Source: an uncultured Clostridia bacterium
GTDB taxonomy: Bacteria > Bacillota > Clostridia > Oscillospirales > Acutalibacteraceae
Assembly (NCBI GenBank): GCA_937920235.1
Contig: CALGUK010000030.1
Span: 1-42,513 of the forward strand
Direction of reading: 5' to 3'
Length of the DNA stretch: 42,513 bases
Shown: positions 1 to 8,900 of the stretch, in pieces
How the letters are laid out: every line of letters begins with the position of its first letter
How positions within the stretch are numbered: position 1 is the stretch's first letter
Translations under genes and position numbers: made by a program
Notes under the pieces: generated by a model
What the model was told of the DNA's origin: nothing
Database searches by the model: none
What the model saw: the letters and a program-made list of their open reading frames with translations, nothing else

Positions 1-53
1 CCTGTGACCCTCTGCTTGTAAGGCAGATGCTCTCCCAGCTGAGCTATGCTCCC
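1..53 (-). tRNA. tRNA-Val(UAC), cut by the window edge
   Basis: Read on the minus strand this is the first 53 nt of a tRNA: a 7-nt acceptor strand starting GGGAGCA, a D-arm with AGCTCAGCTGGGAGAGC, and an anticodon stem TCTGC/GCAGA closing a CTTACAA loop. The anticodon is UAC (window positions 20-18), which reads the valine codon GUA. The T-arm and 3' acceptor strand lie outside the window, so the full cloverleaf cannot be checked. Confidence 0.93.
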
Positions 54-85
54 ACGTTTTTGCTGCTGTTTTCAGCGGCTCGTAT

Positions 86-114
86 AATTTACCACATTGA
101 ATCGAATTTGTCAA
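86..114 (-). promoter_or_regulatory. promoter of the tRNA-Val transcript
   Basis: On the minus strand a perfect -35 TTGACA (114-109) is followed after 17 bp by TAAATT (91-86). Initiation would fall about 25 nt before the mature tRNA 5' end, as expected for a tRNA precursor. Confidence 0.6.
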
Positions 115-189
115 CACTTTTTTTCAACTTTTTTGAAAAAATTTTTTAAAACAGTTTTATTTGTGTAAAAACAGCTCTGCAAATTTAAG

Positions 190-219
190 TTGTCTGACTC
201 TTTTATATGGTGATATAAC
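190..219 (+). promoter_or_regulatory. promoter for the small RNA at 223
   Basis: TTGTCT (190-195), an 18-bp spacer, then TATAAC (214-219) preceded by an extended -10 TG at 211-212. This predicts a start near 224-227, at the edge of the structured RNA. Confidence 0.5.
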
Positions 220-222
220 CTT

Positions 223-367
223 GTAGTGACCATTCACTGCGGAGCAGAAGCACCGACCAAGCCGGCAGACGAGGCTATAACCTGTTCCAATAGTTACGGT
301 ACAAGTTTAAACGGGGATTCGTGTTTCGCCTCTACAATGCAGGCGCGAAGACCTGCCACTACGCAGT
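223..367 (+). ncRNA. ssrS: structured small RNA, possibly 6S RNA
   Basis: A GC-richer island of about 145 nt sits in an otherwise AT-rich gap. Nested complementary segments are visible: 236-241 with 362-367 (ACTGCG/CGCAGT), 264-268 with 353-357 (GGCAG/CTGCC) and 271-275 with 328-332 (GAGGC/GCCTC). They enclose an unpaired middle that contains GGTACAAGTTTAAACGGGGA. The 3' arm can form an alternative hairpin, 339-343 with 352-356 (GCAGG/CCTGC), which competes with the second stem. A long closed rod with a large central bubble, and an AAGTTT-type stretch where product RNAs start, resemble Firmicute 6S RNA. That identity is my inference from shape and remembered motif. An extended -10 promoter lies just upstream. 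No T-run terminator is evident. The strand is chosen from the promoter. Confidence 0.5.
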
Positions 368-436
368 AAATTTAATTCGACAAATAAGAATTTATCAATC
401 TATTAAATGTCATAAAAACAAATTATCGTAAACTCC

Positions 437-473
437 TTGAAAATATTGGCAAGGTTTAGTATAATACTATAAT
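437..473 (+). promoter_or_regulatory. two overlapping promoters for metG
   Basis: TTGAAA (437-442) with a 17-bp spacer to TATAAT (460-465), and TTGGCA (446-451) with a 16-bp spacer to TATAAT (468-473). Predicted starts lie near 472 and 480. An upstream in-frame ATG at 476 falls at the transcription start itself, so it cannot be the main metG start codon. Confidence 0.7.
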
Positions 474-526
474 ATATGCGGAAAAAATATTTTATTCGCA
501 GAATTTTTCAGAAAGGGGCGTTTTCT

Positions 527-2470
527 ATGTGTGAAAAGCCAAAGTTTTACATCACTACAGCCATTGCGTATACTTCACGCAAACCTCACATCGGCAACAG
601 CTATGAAATCGTGTTGACCGACGCTATTGCGAGGTATAAGCGAATGCAGGGCTATGATGTTTTCTTTCTGACAGGAACTGACGAGCACGGTCAGAAAATT
701 GAGGAATATGCTAAACAATCGGGAGTCAGCCCTAAGGAATATGTTGACAAGGTTGCGGGAGAAATCAAGGAGATCTGTGATCTTCTTAACACCACCTACG
801 ATCATTTCATTCGCACTACCGACGATTATCACGAAAAAACTGTTCAGAAAATCTTTAAAAAGCTCTATGACCAGGGCGATATTTACAAGAGTGAATACGA
901 AGGTCTCTACTGTACTCCCTGCGAGTCTTTCTGGACCGAAAGCCAGTTAGTTGACGGCAAATGTCCCGACTGTGGCAGAGAAGTTCACAAGGAGAAGGAG
1001 GAAACATATTTCCTTCGTCTTTCAAAATATCAGAAGCAGCTTGAGGAATTTATTGAGAGCAACGAAAACTTCATTTATCCCGAAGCACGAAAAAAAGAGA
1101 TGCTCAACAACTTCATCAAGCCCGGACTTCAGGATCTTTGTGTCTCCCGTTCTTCGTTCAAATGGGGAGTTCCCGTATCATTTGATGACAAGCACGTAAT
1201 TTACGTCTGGATTGACGCTCTTTCAAACTATATTACAGCTCTCGGATATGACCCGGACGGCAGCAGTGAGAGCTACAAGAAATACTGGCCGGCAGATGTT
1301 CATATTATCGGTAAGGATATTGTCCGTTTCCACACTATTTACTGGCCGATTATGCTTATGGCTCTCGGCGAACCGTTACCCAAGCAGGTTTACGGTCATC
1401 CCTGGCTCCTTTTCGGCGAGGACAAGATGAGTAAATCACGAGGAAATGTGATTTATGCCGATGATCTTACAAAGATTTTCGGTGTTGATGCGGTTCGTTA
1501 CTATCTTCTTTCGGAAATGCCTCACGCCAACGACGGCTCAATCACCTACGAAGCTATGATTGACCGCTTCAACTCTGACCTGGCAAACACTCTCGGAAAT
1601 CTTGTAAACAGAACAATTGCAATGCAGAACAAGTATTTTGGCGGTATTATTCAGAAACCTGTTTGCGCTACTGAATTTGATGAGGATTTAAGAGCGTCAG
1701 CAAAGAAAGCTATTGCAGGCTTTGACAAATACATTTCGGAATACAAGATGAGTGATGCTGTTGAATGTGTAATGAATTTTGCGCGTCGCTGCAACAAATA
1801 TATTGACGAGACAATGCCCTGGGCACTTGCCAAGGACGAAGCACAAAAGGAAAAACTCGGTACTGTTCTCTACAATCTTCTTGAAGGTATCCGCGTTCTC
1901 TCTGCGCTCATCGCTCCGATTATGCCCGAAACAGCAGTCAAAATCGCTGAGCAGATGAATATTCTCCCCGCAACCTATGAAAGCATTCAGGAGTGGGGCG
2001 GACTTAAGGCAGGTATTACAGTCGGTACTGCCTCACCTCTTTTCTCAAGAATTGACGGTGAAAAGTTAATCGCCGAGCTTCAGGCAAAAAAAGAGGCTGA
2101 AGAGAAGGCAAACGCTCCTGCACCCAAAATTGAAGGTCTTGCAGAAATCGGATTTGACGATTTTATGAAAGTTGAACTCCGCGTGGCAGAGGTCAAAAAC
2201 TGTGAGCCTATCAAAAAAGCAAAAAAACTTCTCAAACTCACTCTTGACGACGGCACGGGTACGGACAGAACAGTTGCAAGCGGTATCGCAAAATGGTACA
2301 AGCCCGAAGATCTTATCGGCAAAAAAGTCATTGTTGTCGCCAACCTCAAGCCTGCAGTTCTCTGCGGAGTTGAAAGCTGCGGAATGATTCTTGCGGCTGA
2401 TATTACGGAAGAGGATGCCAAGGTTATCTTTGTTGACAAGGATATGCCTAACGGAGCGAGAATAAGATAA
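527..2470 (+). CDS. metG: methionine--tRNA ligase
   Basis: This cytoplasmic class I aminoacyl-tRNA synthetase charges tRNA-Met with methionine. The HIGH-type motif PHIGN lies near the N-terminus, a zinc-knuckle region follows with CTPC and CPDC pairs, and the KMSKS loop is intact (DKMSKSRGN). The last ~110 residues form a tRNA-binding (EMAP/Trbp111-type) domain after an Ala/Lys/Glu-rich linker, as in dimeric MetRS. The start at 527 is chosen over 476 because GAAAGGGG (511-518) is a good ribosome binding site and the promoters overlap the upstream ATG. The protein is 647 aa, normal for this form. The stop overlaps the next start by one base (TAATG), indicating translational coupling with tatD, a frequent metG neighbour in Firmicutes. 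Confidence 0.97.
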   Translation: MCEKPKFYITTAIAYTSRKPHIGNSYEIVLTDAIARYKRMQGYDVFFLTGTDEHGQKIEEYAKQSGVSPKEYVDKVAGEIKEICDLLNTTYDHFIRTTDDYHEKTVQKIFKKLYDQGDIYKSEYEGLYCTPCESFWTESQLVDGKCPDCGREVHKEKEETYFLRLSKYQKQLEEFIESNENFIYPEARKKEMLNNFIKPGLQDLCVSRSSFKWGVPVSFDDKHVIYVWIDALSNYITALGYDPDGSSESYKKYWPADVHIIGKDIVRFHTIYWPIMLMALGEPLPKQVYGHPWLLFGEDKMSKSRGNVIYADDLTKIFGVDAVRYYLLSEMPHANDGSITYEAMIDRFNSDLANTLGNLVNRTIAMQNKYFGGIIQKPVCATEFDEDLRASAKKAIAGFDKYISEYKMSDAVECVMNFARRCNKYIDETMPWALAKDEAQKEKLGTVLYNLLEGIRVLSALIAPIMPETAVKIAEQMNILPATYESIQEWGGLKAGITVGTASPLFSRIDGEKLIAELQAKKEAEEKANAPAPKIEGLAEIGFDDFMKVELRVAEVKNCEPIKKAKKLLKLTLDDGTGTDRTVASGIAKWYKPEDLIGKKVIVVANLKPAVLCGVESCGMILAADITEEDAKVIFVDKDMPNGARIR

Positions 2471-3237
2471 TGTATTATAACATTTTTGATTCACATGCCC
2501 ATTACGACGATGAGCAGTTTGACACAGACCGTGCCGAACTGCTCGGTTCTTTTGAAGAAAACGGCATCTCGGGCATTGTTTGCTGCGGAGTAAACATTGA
2601 AACATCGAAATTTGCAGTTGAGCTTTCTCACAAATACGGTTTTGTATATTCGGCTGTCGGCTTTCATCCGCTAAACAACGACGAATACATTGACGGCGAT
2701 ACGGACAGAATAAGAAAGCTGGCACAGGACGGAAAATGTGTCGCCATAGGCGAAATCGGACTTGATTATCACTACGAAAGAGAAAGCCGTGAAAATCAGT
2801 TAATTCTCCTTGAAAAGCAAATTCTGCTTGCAAAAGAGCTTGATCTGCCGATTATTTTTCACGACAGAGAAGCCCATGAGGATACATTGAACATTCTGAA
2901 AAAGCACAAGCCCAATGGTGTTCTTCACTGTTTCTCGGGAAGTGTGGAAATGGCAAAGGAAATTATTAAACTCGGTATGTATATCGGTCTCGGCGGTGCT
3001 GTCACCTTTAAAAACGCGGTAAAGCCCTGCGAGGTTGCCAAATATATCCCCGCTGACAGATTGCTTATCGAAACCGACGCTCCATACATGACTCCCGTGC
3101 CGTTCAGAGGTAAGAGATGTAATTCGCTATACATTCCGCACACGGCTGAAAAGATTGCAGAGCTGAGGGGATGTACGGCACAGGAAATACTTGACCTGAC
3201 CGATAGGAATGCAAGAAATTTATTCAATATAAGGTGA
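2470..3237 (+). CDS. tatD: TatD-family metal-dependent deoxyribonuclease
   Basis: This is a TIM-barrel amidohydrolase-fold nuclease of the TatD/YabD family, whose members act as metal-dependent 3'-5' exonucleases or DNases. Visible metal-site motifs in order are FDSHAHYDD (HxH) at the N-terminus, GEIGLDYH near residue 95, IFHDREAH near 130, HCFSGS near 153 and ETDAPYMTP near 203. The length of 255 aa is typical. It starts inside the metG stop codon and is followed immediately by the Dabb gene, so it is the middle gene of a tight operon. The physiological substrate in this organism is not evident from sequence. Confidence 0.95.
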   Translation: MYYNIFDSHAHYDDEQFDTDRAELLGSFEENGISGIVCCGVNIETSKFAVELSHKYGFVYSAVGFHPLNNDEYIDGDTDRIRKLAQDGKCVAIGEIGLDYHYERESRENQLILLEKQILLAKELDLPIIFHDREAHEDTLNILKKHKPNGVLHCFSGSVEMAKEIIKLGMYIGLGGAVTFKNAVKPCEVAKYIPADRLLIETDAPYMTPVPFRGKRCNSLYIPHTAEKIAELRGCTAQEILDLTDRNARNLFNIR

Positions 3238-3242
3238 TTATT

Positions 3243-3542
3243 ATGTTAAAGCATATCGTTATGTGGAAATTCAAGGACGCGGAGGGTAAGACCAAGGACG
3301 AAAACATTGAAATCGTCAAAAAGGGTCTCGAATCACTTCCCCCACTTATTTCACATATTAAAAAACTCACATTCCTTAAAAACCAAGTGGAATGTGAGAG
3401 AAATTTTGATGCACTTCTGATTGTCGAAGTCGAAAATGCAGATGAGCTTGAAAGCTACAAGGTCCACCCCGAACACAAAAAGGTTGCAGCATATGTTGCA
3501 AAGGTAACCGAAGGCAGAGGCGCGGTCGATATTTACGAATAA
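3243..3542 (+). CDS. Dabb (stress-responsive A/B barrel) domain protein
   Basis: A 99-aa protein made almost entirely of one Dabb domain, a dimeric ferredoxin-like alpha/beta barrel. It has the family N-terminus MLKHIVMWKF and the conserved YKVHPEHKKV segment near residue 75. Family members are small and their functions are mostly undetermined, with some annotated as stress-responsive. ATG 3243 is preferred over a GTG at 3234 because AAGGTGA (3231-3237) sits at proper spacing before 3243 and would overlap the GTG. The AGGTGA ribosome binding site includes the tatD stop codon, so this is the last gene of the metG operon. Confidence 0.88.
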   Translation: MLKHIVMWKFKDAEGKTKDENIEIVKKGLESLPPLISHIKKLTFLKNQVECERNFDALLIVEVENADELESYKVHPEHKKVAAYVAKVTEGRGAVDIYE

Positions 3543-3547
3543 GAAAA

Positions 3548-3584
3548 ACGGACATCGCAATTATACGGTGTCCGTAATTTTTTT
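3548..3584. terminator. bidirectional terminator between the Dabb gene and queH
   Basis: ACGGACA (3548-3554) pairs with TGTCCGT (3569-3575) and is followed by a 7-T run on the plus strand. On the minus strand the same stem is followed by five Ts. The hairpin includes the last codons of queH, whose stop is at 3561-3563. Confidence 0.88.
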
Positions 3585-4187
3585 GTCCCTTTGCGAGAAA
3601 ATGCATCCGCAATAATCCTGCCTGTAAAGGTTGTGCACTTTACTCAGCTCTATTGAGCGCTTATAGCCTTCTTTTTTTTTGAAATCCGACGGCAACCATT
3701 CAACATTGAATTCTTCTGACAGCTCATGACCGATTTCATTGATTTTCTGTGCATTTTTCAAAGGGCTTATTGTAAGCGTTGTGGTGAAATAATCAAATCC
3801 GTTGTTTTTGGCTTCTCTTACGGTTTTTTCAAGCCGCAGACGATAACACCCAAAGCATCTTTCACCGCCCTCACGGCAATCCTCAAGTCCCCTTGCCGTT
3901 TCGTAAAACCTTTCACTCTCAAAATCACAGTCGAGCATTTTAACGGGATATTTCGTTTTCATCTCGCCGATAAGTCGCTTTTGCTCCGATTTTCGCTTTT
4001 CATACTCAGCCTCGGGATAAATATTCGGATTATAATAAAGCACGGTTATGCTGAAATACCGTGAAAGATATTCAATACAATAGCTACTGCAGGGAGCACA
4101 GCAGGAATGGAGAAGAAGTGACGGCACTTCCCCCCCTAAGCCACCGATAATTTTATCAAGTTGTCTTTGATAATTTACTTTTTGCAT
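3561..4187 (-). CDS. queH: epoxyqueuosine reductase QueH
   Basis: QueH (formerly DUF208) performs the last step of queuosine tRNA-wobble modification, reducing epoxyqueuosine to queuosine. It replaces the unrelated cobalamin enzyme QueG in many anaerobes. The family cysteines are present: HSCCAPC (C29, C30, C33), RCFGC (C111, C114) and a C-terminal DYCGC pair, together expected to bind iron-sulfur/metal centres. The conserved NPNIYPEAEY segment is also present. The length of 208 aa is normal. It runs opposite to the metG operon and ends inside the shared terminator hairpin. No other queuosine gene is in this window. It lies just downstream of the CNNM-family gene on the same strand, separated by a strong hairpin. 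Confidence 0.94.
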   Translation of the reverse strand: MQKVNYQRQLDKIIGGLGGEVPSLLLHSCCAPCSSYCIEYLSRYFSITVLYYNPNIYPEAEYEKRKSEQKRLIGEMKTKYPVKMLDCDFESERFYETARGLEDCREGGERCFGCYRLRLEKTVREAKNNGFDYFTTTLTISPLKNAQKINEIGHELSEEFNVEWLPSDFKKKEGYKRSIELSKVHNLYRQDYCGCIFSQRDKKITDTV

Positions 4188-4207
4188 AATATCACCGCAA
4201 ATTATAA

Positions 4208-4231
4208 AGGGCGGGGTAAGTACCCCGCCCT
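4208..4231 (-). terminator. GC-rich perfect hairpin after the CNNM-family gene
   Basis: AGGGCGGGGTA (4208-4218) and TACCCCGCCCT (4221-4231) form a perfect 11-bp palindrome with a 2-nt centre. On the minus strand it lies 13 nt after the stop at 4244 and is followed by TTTAT, a weak T-run. It may be a terminator, or a copy of a dispersed palindrome acting as one. Confidence 0.6.
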
Positions 4232-4243
4232 ACCGCATCGGAT

Positions 4244-5626
4244 TTATTCTTCTTTTCGGTTGAAGAACCTTCGTTCCTCAGTCTCCTCTTCCTTTTTTTG
4301 TTCCGGAAGGATTTCGACCTTAACCTTACCTATTCTTCGCTCCTCGACATTGAGAACCGTCAGTTTTACATTTTCAAAAAATACCTCATTCATTTCGCCG
4401 TCCTGCGGCAAGAAACCGAGCACACTGATGACATATCCTCCGATTGTATCATAATCGCCTTCGGGGAATTTTTTACCCGTATGCTCCTCAACCTCTTCAA
4501 TATCGGTAATGCCGTCCACCTCAAAAGTGGTCTCATCGATAATAGAGATTTCTTCGTCCTCCTGGTCATATTCATCCTGGATATTTCCCACAATTGACTC
4601 GAGTACATCTTCAAGTGTCACAATACCTGCAGTTCCGCCGTATTCATCCACAACAACAGCCATCTGCATACGCTTTTCCGTCATTTCCTTGAAAAGTTCA
4701 CCGCAACGCTTGGTCTCGGGAACATAATATGCAGGGCGCATCATATCCTTGACGGTTTTTGTTTTGGGGAGATCCGAGCCCACATATTGAAGAAAGTCCT
4801 TGATATAAACGATACCGACAATATCGTCCGGATCCTCCTCATAAACGGGAATTCGTGAAAAGCCGTTTTCGATTGACAGCTTTACCGCCTCGGTCAACGG
4901 TTCATTTCCATCAATACACACCATATCGGTACGGTGAGTCATAATGTCGGCAACATCAATGTCGTCGAACTCGAATATGTTATTGATCATCTCAATCTGA
5001 GTATCTTCAATAACGCCTTTTTCTCCGCCCACGTCAACCATCATACGGATTTCCTCTTCGGTAACGACTTCTTCATCAGCACGAGGGTCAATACCCATAA
5101 GCCTGAGAACCGCATTGGTTGAAAAAGATAAGAATCTGACAATAGGGTTTGTTACCTTTGCCACAAATACCAGAACGGGAGCAGCCATAAATGCCATTTT
5201 TTCGGGATTACTCATTGCAACCTTTTTGGGTACGAGTTCACCCAGAACAAGTGAAAAATATGACATCACAAGAGTGATCACAACGGTTGAAAAACCGCTG
5301 ACAACACCCAACGGTATGACGTTTACGACGGGGGTTTTTGCGATCGCATCGGTAAGCATCACGGCAAAGGACTGTGCGGCTGTTGCCGAAGTCAGAAATC
5401 CCGCCAGAGTAACACCTATCTGGATAGTGGAAAGAAAAGAGCTTGTGTTTTCGGTGAGCTTTTTGATTTGCTTCGCTTTTTTGTTACCCTGCTCAGCCAT
5501 TTTATCGATTTTATTATCGTTGAGAGTAACCACTGCCATTTCTGACATTGCGAAGAATGCATTGACAAAAATCAATGCAAACAGGATTACTATTTGTAAA
5601 ATAATACTCCCCGGGTCTGTGTCCAT
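4244..5626 (-). CDS. CNNM/CorC (HlyC/CorC) family membrane protein with CBS domains
   Basis: A 460-aa inner-membrane protein of the CNNM/CorC family (older name: hemolysin-related). Some characterised members export Mg2+ or other divalent ions, and the original haemolysin label is not functional evidence. The order is an N-terminal hydrophobic DUF21 region (about residues 1-190, starting IILQIVILFALIFVNAFF with FAMSEMAVVTL), two CBS domains (about 205-330, including IVYIKDFLQYV and VVDEYGGTAGIVTLEDVLE) and a CorC_HlyC C-terminal domain (about 345-430, FEVDGITDIEE). The C-terminus is rich in Glu and Lys. AAGGAAGG precedes ATG 5626. It has its own promoter, and a small hairpin in the leader. 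Ion specificity cannot be read from the sequence. Confidence 0.93.
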   Translation of the reverse strand: MDTDPGSIILQIVILFALIFVNAFFAMSEMAVVTLNDNKIDKMAEQGNKKAKQIKKLTENTSSFLSTIQIGVTLAGFLTSATAAQSFAVMLTDAIAKTPVVNVIPLGVVSGFSTVVITLVMSYFSLVLGELVPKKVAMSNPEKMAFMAAPVLVFVAKVTNPIVRFLSFSTNAVLRLMGIDPRADEEVVTEEEIRMMVDVGGEKGVIEDTQIEMINNIFEFDDIDVADIMTHRTDMVCIDGNEPLTEAVKLSIENGFSRIPVYEEDPDDIVGIVYIKDFLQYVGSDLPKTKTVKDMMRPAYYVPETKRCGELFKEMTEKRMQMAVVVDEYGGTAGIVTLEDVLESIVGNIQDEYDQEDEEISIIDETTFEVDGITDIEEVEEHTGKKFPEGDYDTIGGYVISVLGFLPQDGEMNEVFFENVKLTVLNVEERRIGKVKVEILPEQKKEEETEERRFFNRKEE

Positions 5627-5659
5627 ACGACATAACCTTCCTTAATAAAAAATAAATTT

Positions 5660-5677
5660 GATATTCTACAGAATATC
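5660..5677 (-). other. palindrome in the CNNM gene leader
   Basis: GATATTC-TACA-GAATATC is a perfect 7-bp inverted repeat located right at or after the predicted transcription start (about 5678 on the minus strand). It may be a leader hairpin or an operator. No T-run follows. Confidence 0.4.
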
Positions 5678-5684
5678 ATTATGT

Positions 5685-5713
5685 ATTGTATAACAAAATA
5701 TACCATTCGTCAA
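5685..5713 (-). promoter_or_regulatory. promoter of the CNNM-family gene
   Basis: On the minus strand TTGACG (5713-5708), a 17-bp spacer and TACAAT (5690-5685) form a good sigma-A-type promoter with a leader of about 50 nt. Confidence 0.7.
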
Positions 5714-5773
5714 GTGCGGAAGATATTTGTTAATTTATTATTTACTTCCTGTTCATCCAAATCATACAAAAAC

Positions 5774-5791
5774 CGGTTAAATTTTTATCAA
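5774..5791. promoter_or_regulatory. Rex-like palindrome upstream of nifJ
   Basis: CGGTTAA-ATTT-TTATCAA matches the clostridial Rex (NADH/NAD+ sensor) operator form TTGTTAA-N4-TTAACAA at 11 of 14 defined bases. It lies about 60 bp upstream of the nifJ -10 box. Identification is by eye and AT-rich DNA gives chance matches. A comparable site lies at the hydrogenase operon promoter. Confidence 0.35.
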
Positions 5792-5830
5792 ACTTCGTCA
5801 TTTTTTGAAATCAAATCTATTTACTTTTCG

Positions 5831-5855
5831 TAACAAAAGTGTTATTATTTATAAT
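5831..5855 (+). promoter_or_regulatory. nifJ promoter region with an embedded palindrome
   Basis: TATAAT (5850-5855) is a perfect -10 box. A -35 is weak (near 5827-5832, TTCGTA). Between them lies a perfect inverted repeat TAACA-AAAG-TGTTA (5831-5844), placed where a bound regulator would contact RNA polymerase. The same element recurs in the vitamin B6 promoter region at 17783-17796. Confidence 0.5.
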
Positions 5856-5909
5856 GTATGAATGTGCATACTTATTAAATATTTAATTCCATTAAGGAGG
5901 AAATACAAA

Positions 5910-8900
5910 ATGGCAGAAAACAAGACACCCATAGTTAGAAAAAAGTTAACTATGGACGGTAATACTGCTGCTGCTCACGTATCTTATGCGTTTACAGAAG
6001 TAGCCGGTATCTACCCAATCACTCCATCTTCACCTATGGCTGACTATGTTGATCAGTGGTCCGCACAGGGAAGAAAGAACATTTTCGGCACACAGGTTAG
6101 AGTTGCTGAAATGCAGTCAGAAGCAGGTGCAGCAGGTACTGTTCACGGTTCACTCGCAGCAGGTGCTCTTACAACAACTTATACAGCTTCACAGGGTCTT
6201 CTTCTTATGATCCCCAATATGTATAAGATTGCCGGCGAGCTCCTTCCTTCAGTTTTCCACGTATCAGCTCGTTGTGTTGCTTCTCATGCTCTTAACATCT
6301 TCGGTGACCATTCAGACGTTTATGCTTGCCGTCAGACAGGCTTCGCTATGCTCGCTGAAACAAATACACAGGAAGTTATGGACCTTGGCGCTGTTGCTCA
6401 TCTTGCAACAATCGAAAGCCGTGTTCCCTTCCTCAACTTCTTCGACGGTTTCCGTACATCTCACGAAATCCAGAAAATTGAAGTCTGGGATTACGATGAC
6501 CTTAAAGAAATGACAAATATGGATGCTGTAAAGGCATTCAGAAAGCACGCTCTTAACCCCGAGAGACCTGCAACACGCGGTTCTCACGAAAACGGTGATA
6601 TCTTCTTCCAGCACAGAGAAGCTTGTAACTCATATTACGATGCAACTCCCGCTATTGTTGAGAAGTATATGAACAAGGTTAATGAGAAGCTCGGTACTGA
6701 TTACAAGCTCTTCAACTACTACGGTGCTCCCGATGCAGATCGCGTGATCGTTGCTATGGGTTCAATCTGTGACGTTGCTGAAGAGGTTATTGATTACCTT
6801 ACAGCTAAGGGCGAAAAGGTTGGTCTTGTTAAAGTTCGCCTTTACAGACCTTTCTCTGCTAAAGCATTCTGCGAAGCTATCCCCGAAACAGCTAAGAAGA
6901 TCGCTGTTCTTGACAGAACAAAGGAACCCGGTTCAATTGGTGAGCCTCTCTTCCTCGATGTAATCGCAGCTCTCAATGAGATGGGAAGAACAGCTAAGGT
7001 TTGCGGCGGCCGTTACGGTCTCGGTTCAAAGGACACACCTCCTTCAAGCATTTTCGCTGTTTACGAGCATCTCAGTGCAGAAACTCCTGCTCGTCAGTTC
7101 ACTCTCGGTATCAATGACGACGTTACTCACCTTTCACTTGCAGAGAAGCCTGCTCCCAACACAGCAGCTGAAGGCACAATCGAATGTAAGTTCTGGGGTC
7201 TCGGCGGTGACGGTACTGTTGGTGCAAACAAAGACTCTATCAAGATCATCGGTGATCACACTGATAAATATGTTCAGGCTTACTTCCAGTATGACTCAAA
7301 GAAAACAGGCGGTATCACAATTTCTCACCTTCGTTTCGGTGACAGCCCGATCAAGAGCCCATACTACATCAATAAGGCTGACTTCGTAGCTTGCCATAAC
7401 CCGTCTTATGTTGAAAAAGGCTTCAAGATGGTTCAGGACGTTAAGCCAGGTGGTGTATTCCTTATCAACTGCCAGTGGGATGCTGACGAACTCGCAAGCA
7501 AGCTCAACGCTGAAACAAAGAGATATATCGCTGAAAACAACATTCAGCTTTACACAGTTAACGCTATTGACCTTGCCGCTCAGATCGGTCTCGGCAAGCG
7601 TACAAACACTGTTCTTCAGTCTGCTTTCTTCTCTCTTGCTAAGGTTCTTCCCGTTGAAGAAGCTATCGGCTATATGAAGGAAAAAGCTCAGAAGTTCATG
7701 AAGAAGGGTAAAGAAATCGTTGAAATGAACGAAAAGGCAATCGATGCAGGTGCTACGGCATATGTTAAGATTGATGTTCCTGCTGAATGGGCTAATGCCG
7801 CTGATGACGCCGTTGCTGACGCATCAAAGGGTTCAGAGAAGCTCGTTAAGATGGTTGACAACATCATGCACCCCGTAGGCAAGATGGACGGTGACTCAAT
7901 CCCCGTATCAACATTTATGGATCACGTTGACGGTCAGTTTGAGCAGGGCGCTTCAGCTTATGAGAAGCGCGGTGTTGCAGTTATGGTTCCTGAATGGGAA
8001 GCTTCAACCTGTGCACAGTGTAATAAGTGTTCATACGTTTGTCCTCACGCAACAATCCGTCCTTACCTTCTTACTGAAGAAGAAGCTGCTAACGCTCCCG
8101 AATCAGCACAGATCGTTGACAAGAAGGCAGGTAAAGGCAAGGGTGTTTACAAGTATTCACTTGCTGTTTCTCCTCTTGACTGTATGGGATGCGGTGTTTG
8201 TATCGGAGTTTGTCCTACAAAGTCTCTTAAGATGGTATCTCGTGAGAGCCAGGACTACAAGCAGGAAGCATTCAACTATATGGTTGAAAACGTAACAGTT
8301 AAGGAAGATGTTGCTGACAATACAGTAATCGGCAGCCAGTACAAGACTCCTCTTCTTGAGTTCTCAGGTTCATGTGCAGGTTGTGCTGAAACAGCTTATG
8401 CTCGTCTTATCACACAGCTCTTCGGTGACAGAATGTATATCTCAAACGCAACAGGCTGTTCATCAATCTGGGGTGGTCCTGCTGCTACATCACCTTACAC
8501 AGTAAACAAAGACGGTCACGGTCCTGCCTGGGCTAACTCCCTCTTTGAAGACAACGCTGAACACGGTTACGGTATGTACCTTGGTCAGAAAGCAATCAGA
8601 AACCGTCTTATCGATGACGTTAAGGCAATTCTTGACAACTGCGACACACCTGCAAATGTTGTTGAAGCTGCTAACGAATATCTTGCAACTCTTGAAGACG
8701 GCGACAAGAACACAGCTGCTACAGAGGCTCTCGTTGCTGCTCTTGAAGGTTTTGACTGCGACTGCGATATGAAGAAGGACATTCTTGAAAACAAAGAGTA
8801 TCTTTCAAAGAAATCCATCTGGATCTTCGGTGGTGACGGTTGGGCATACGATATCGGCTTCGGCGGTGTTGACCATGTTCTCGCAAGTGGTGAAGATGTA

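Noticed and set aside
120..150. AT-only hairpin TTTTTCAA/TTGAAAAA after the tRNA promoter
   Set aside because: Low-complexity T/A runs form such pairs by chance; no gene end is near on either strand that needs it.
2066..2833. 255-codon minus-strand frame opposite metG and tatD
   Set aside because: It lies opposite two certain genes, has no ribosome binding site and a Cys/Arg/Phe-rich composition typical of an antisense shadow.
4244..5626. Haemolysin/toxin role for the CNNM-family protein
   Set aside because: The DUF21-CBS-CorC architecture is a membrane ion-transport family; the haemolysin label is historic.
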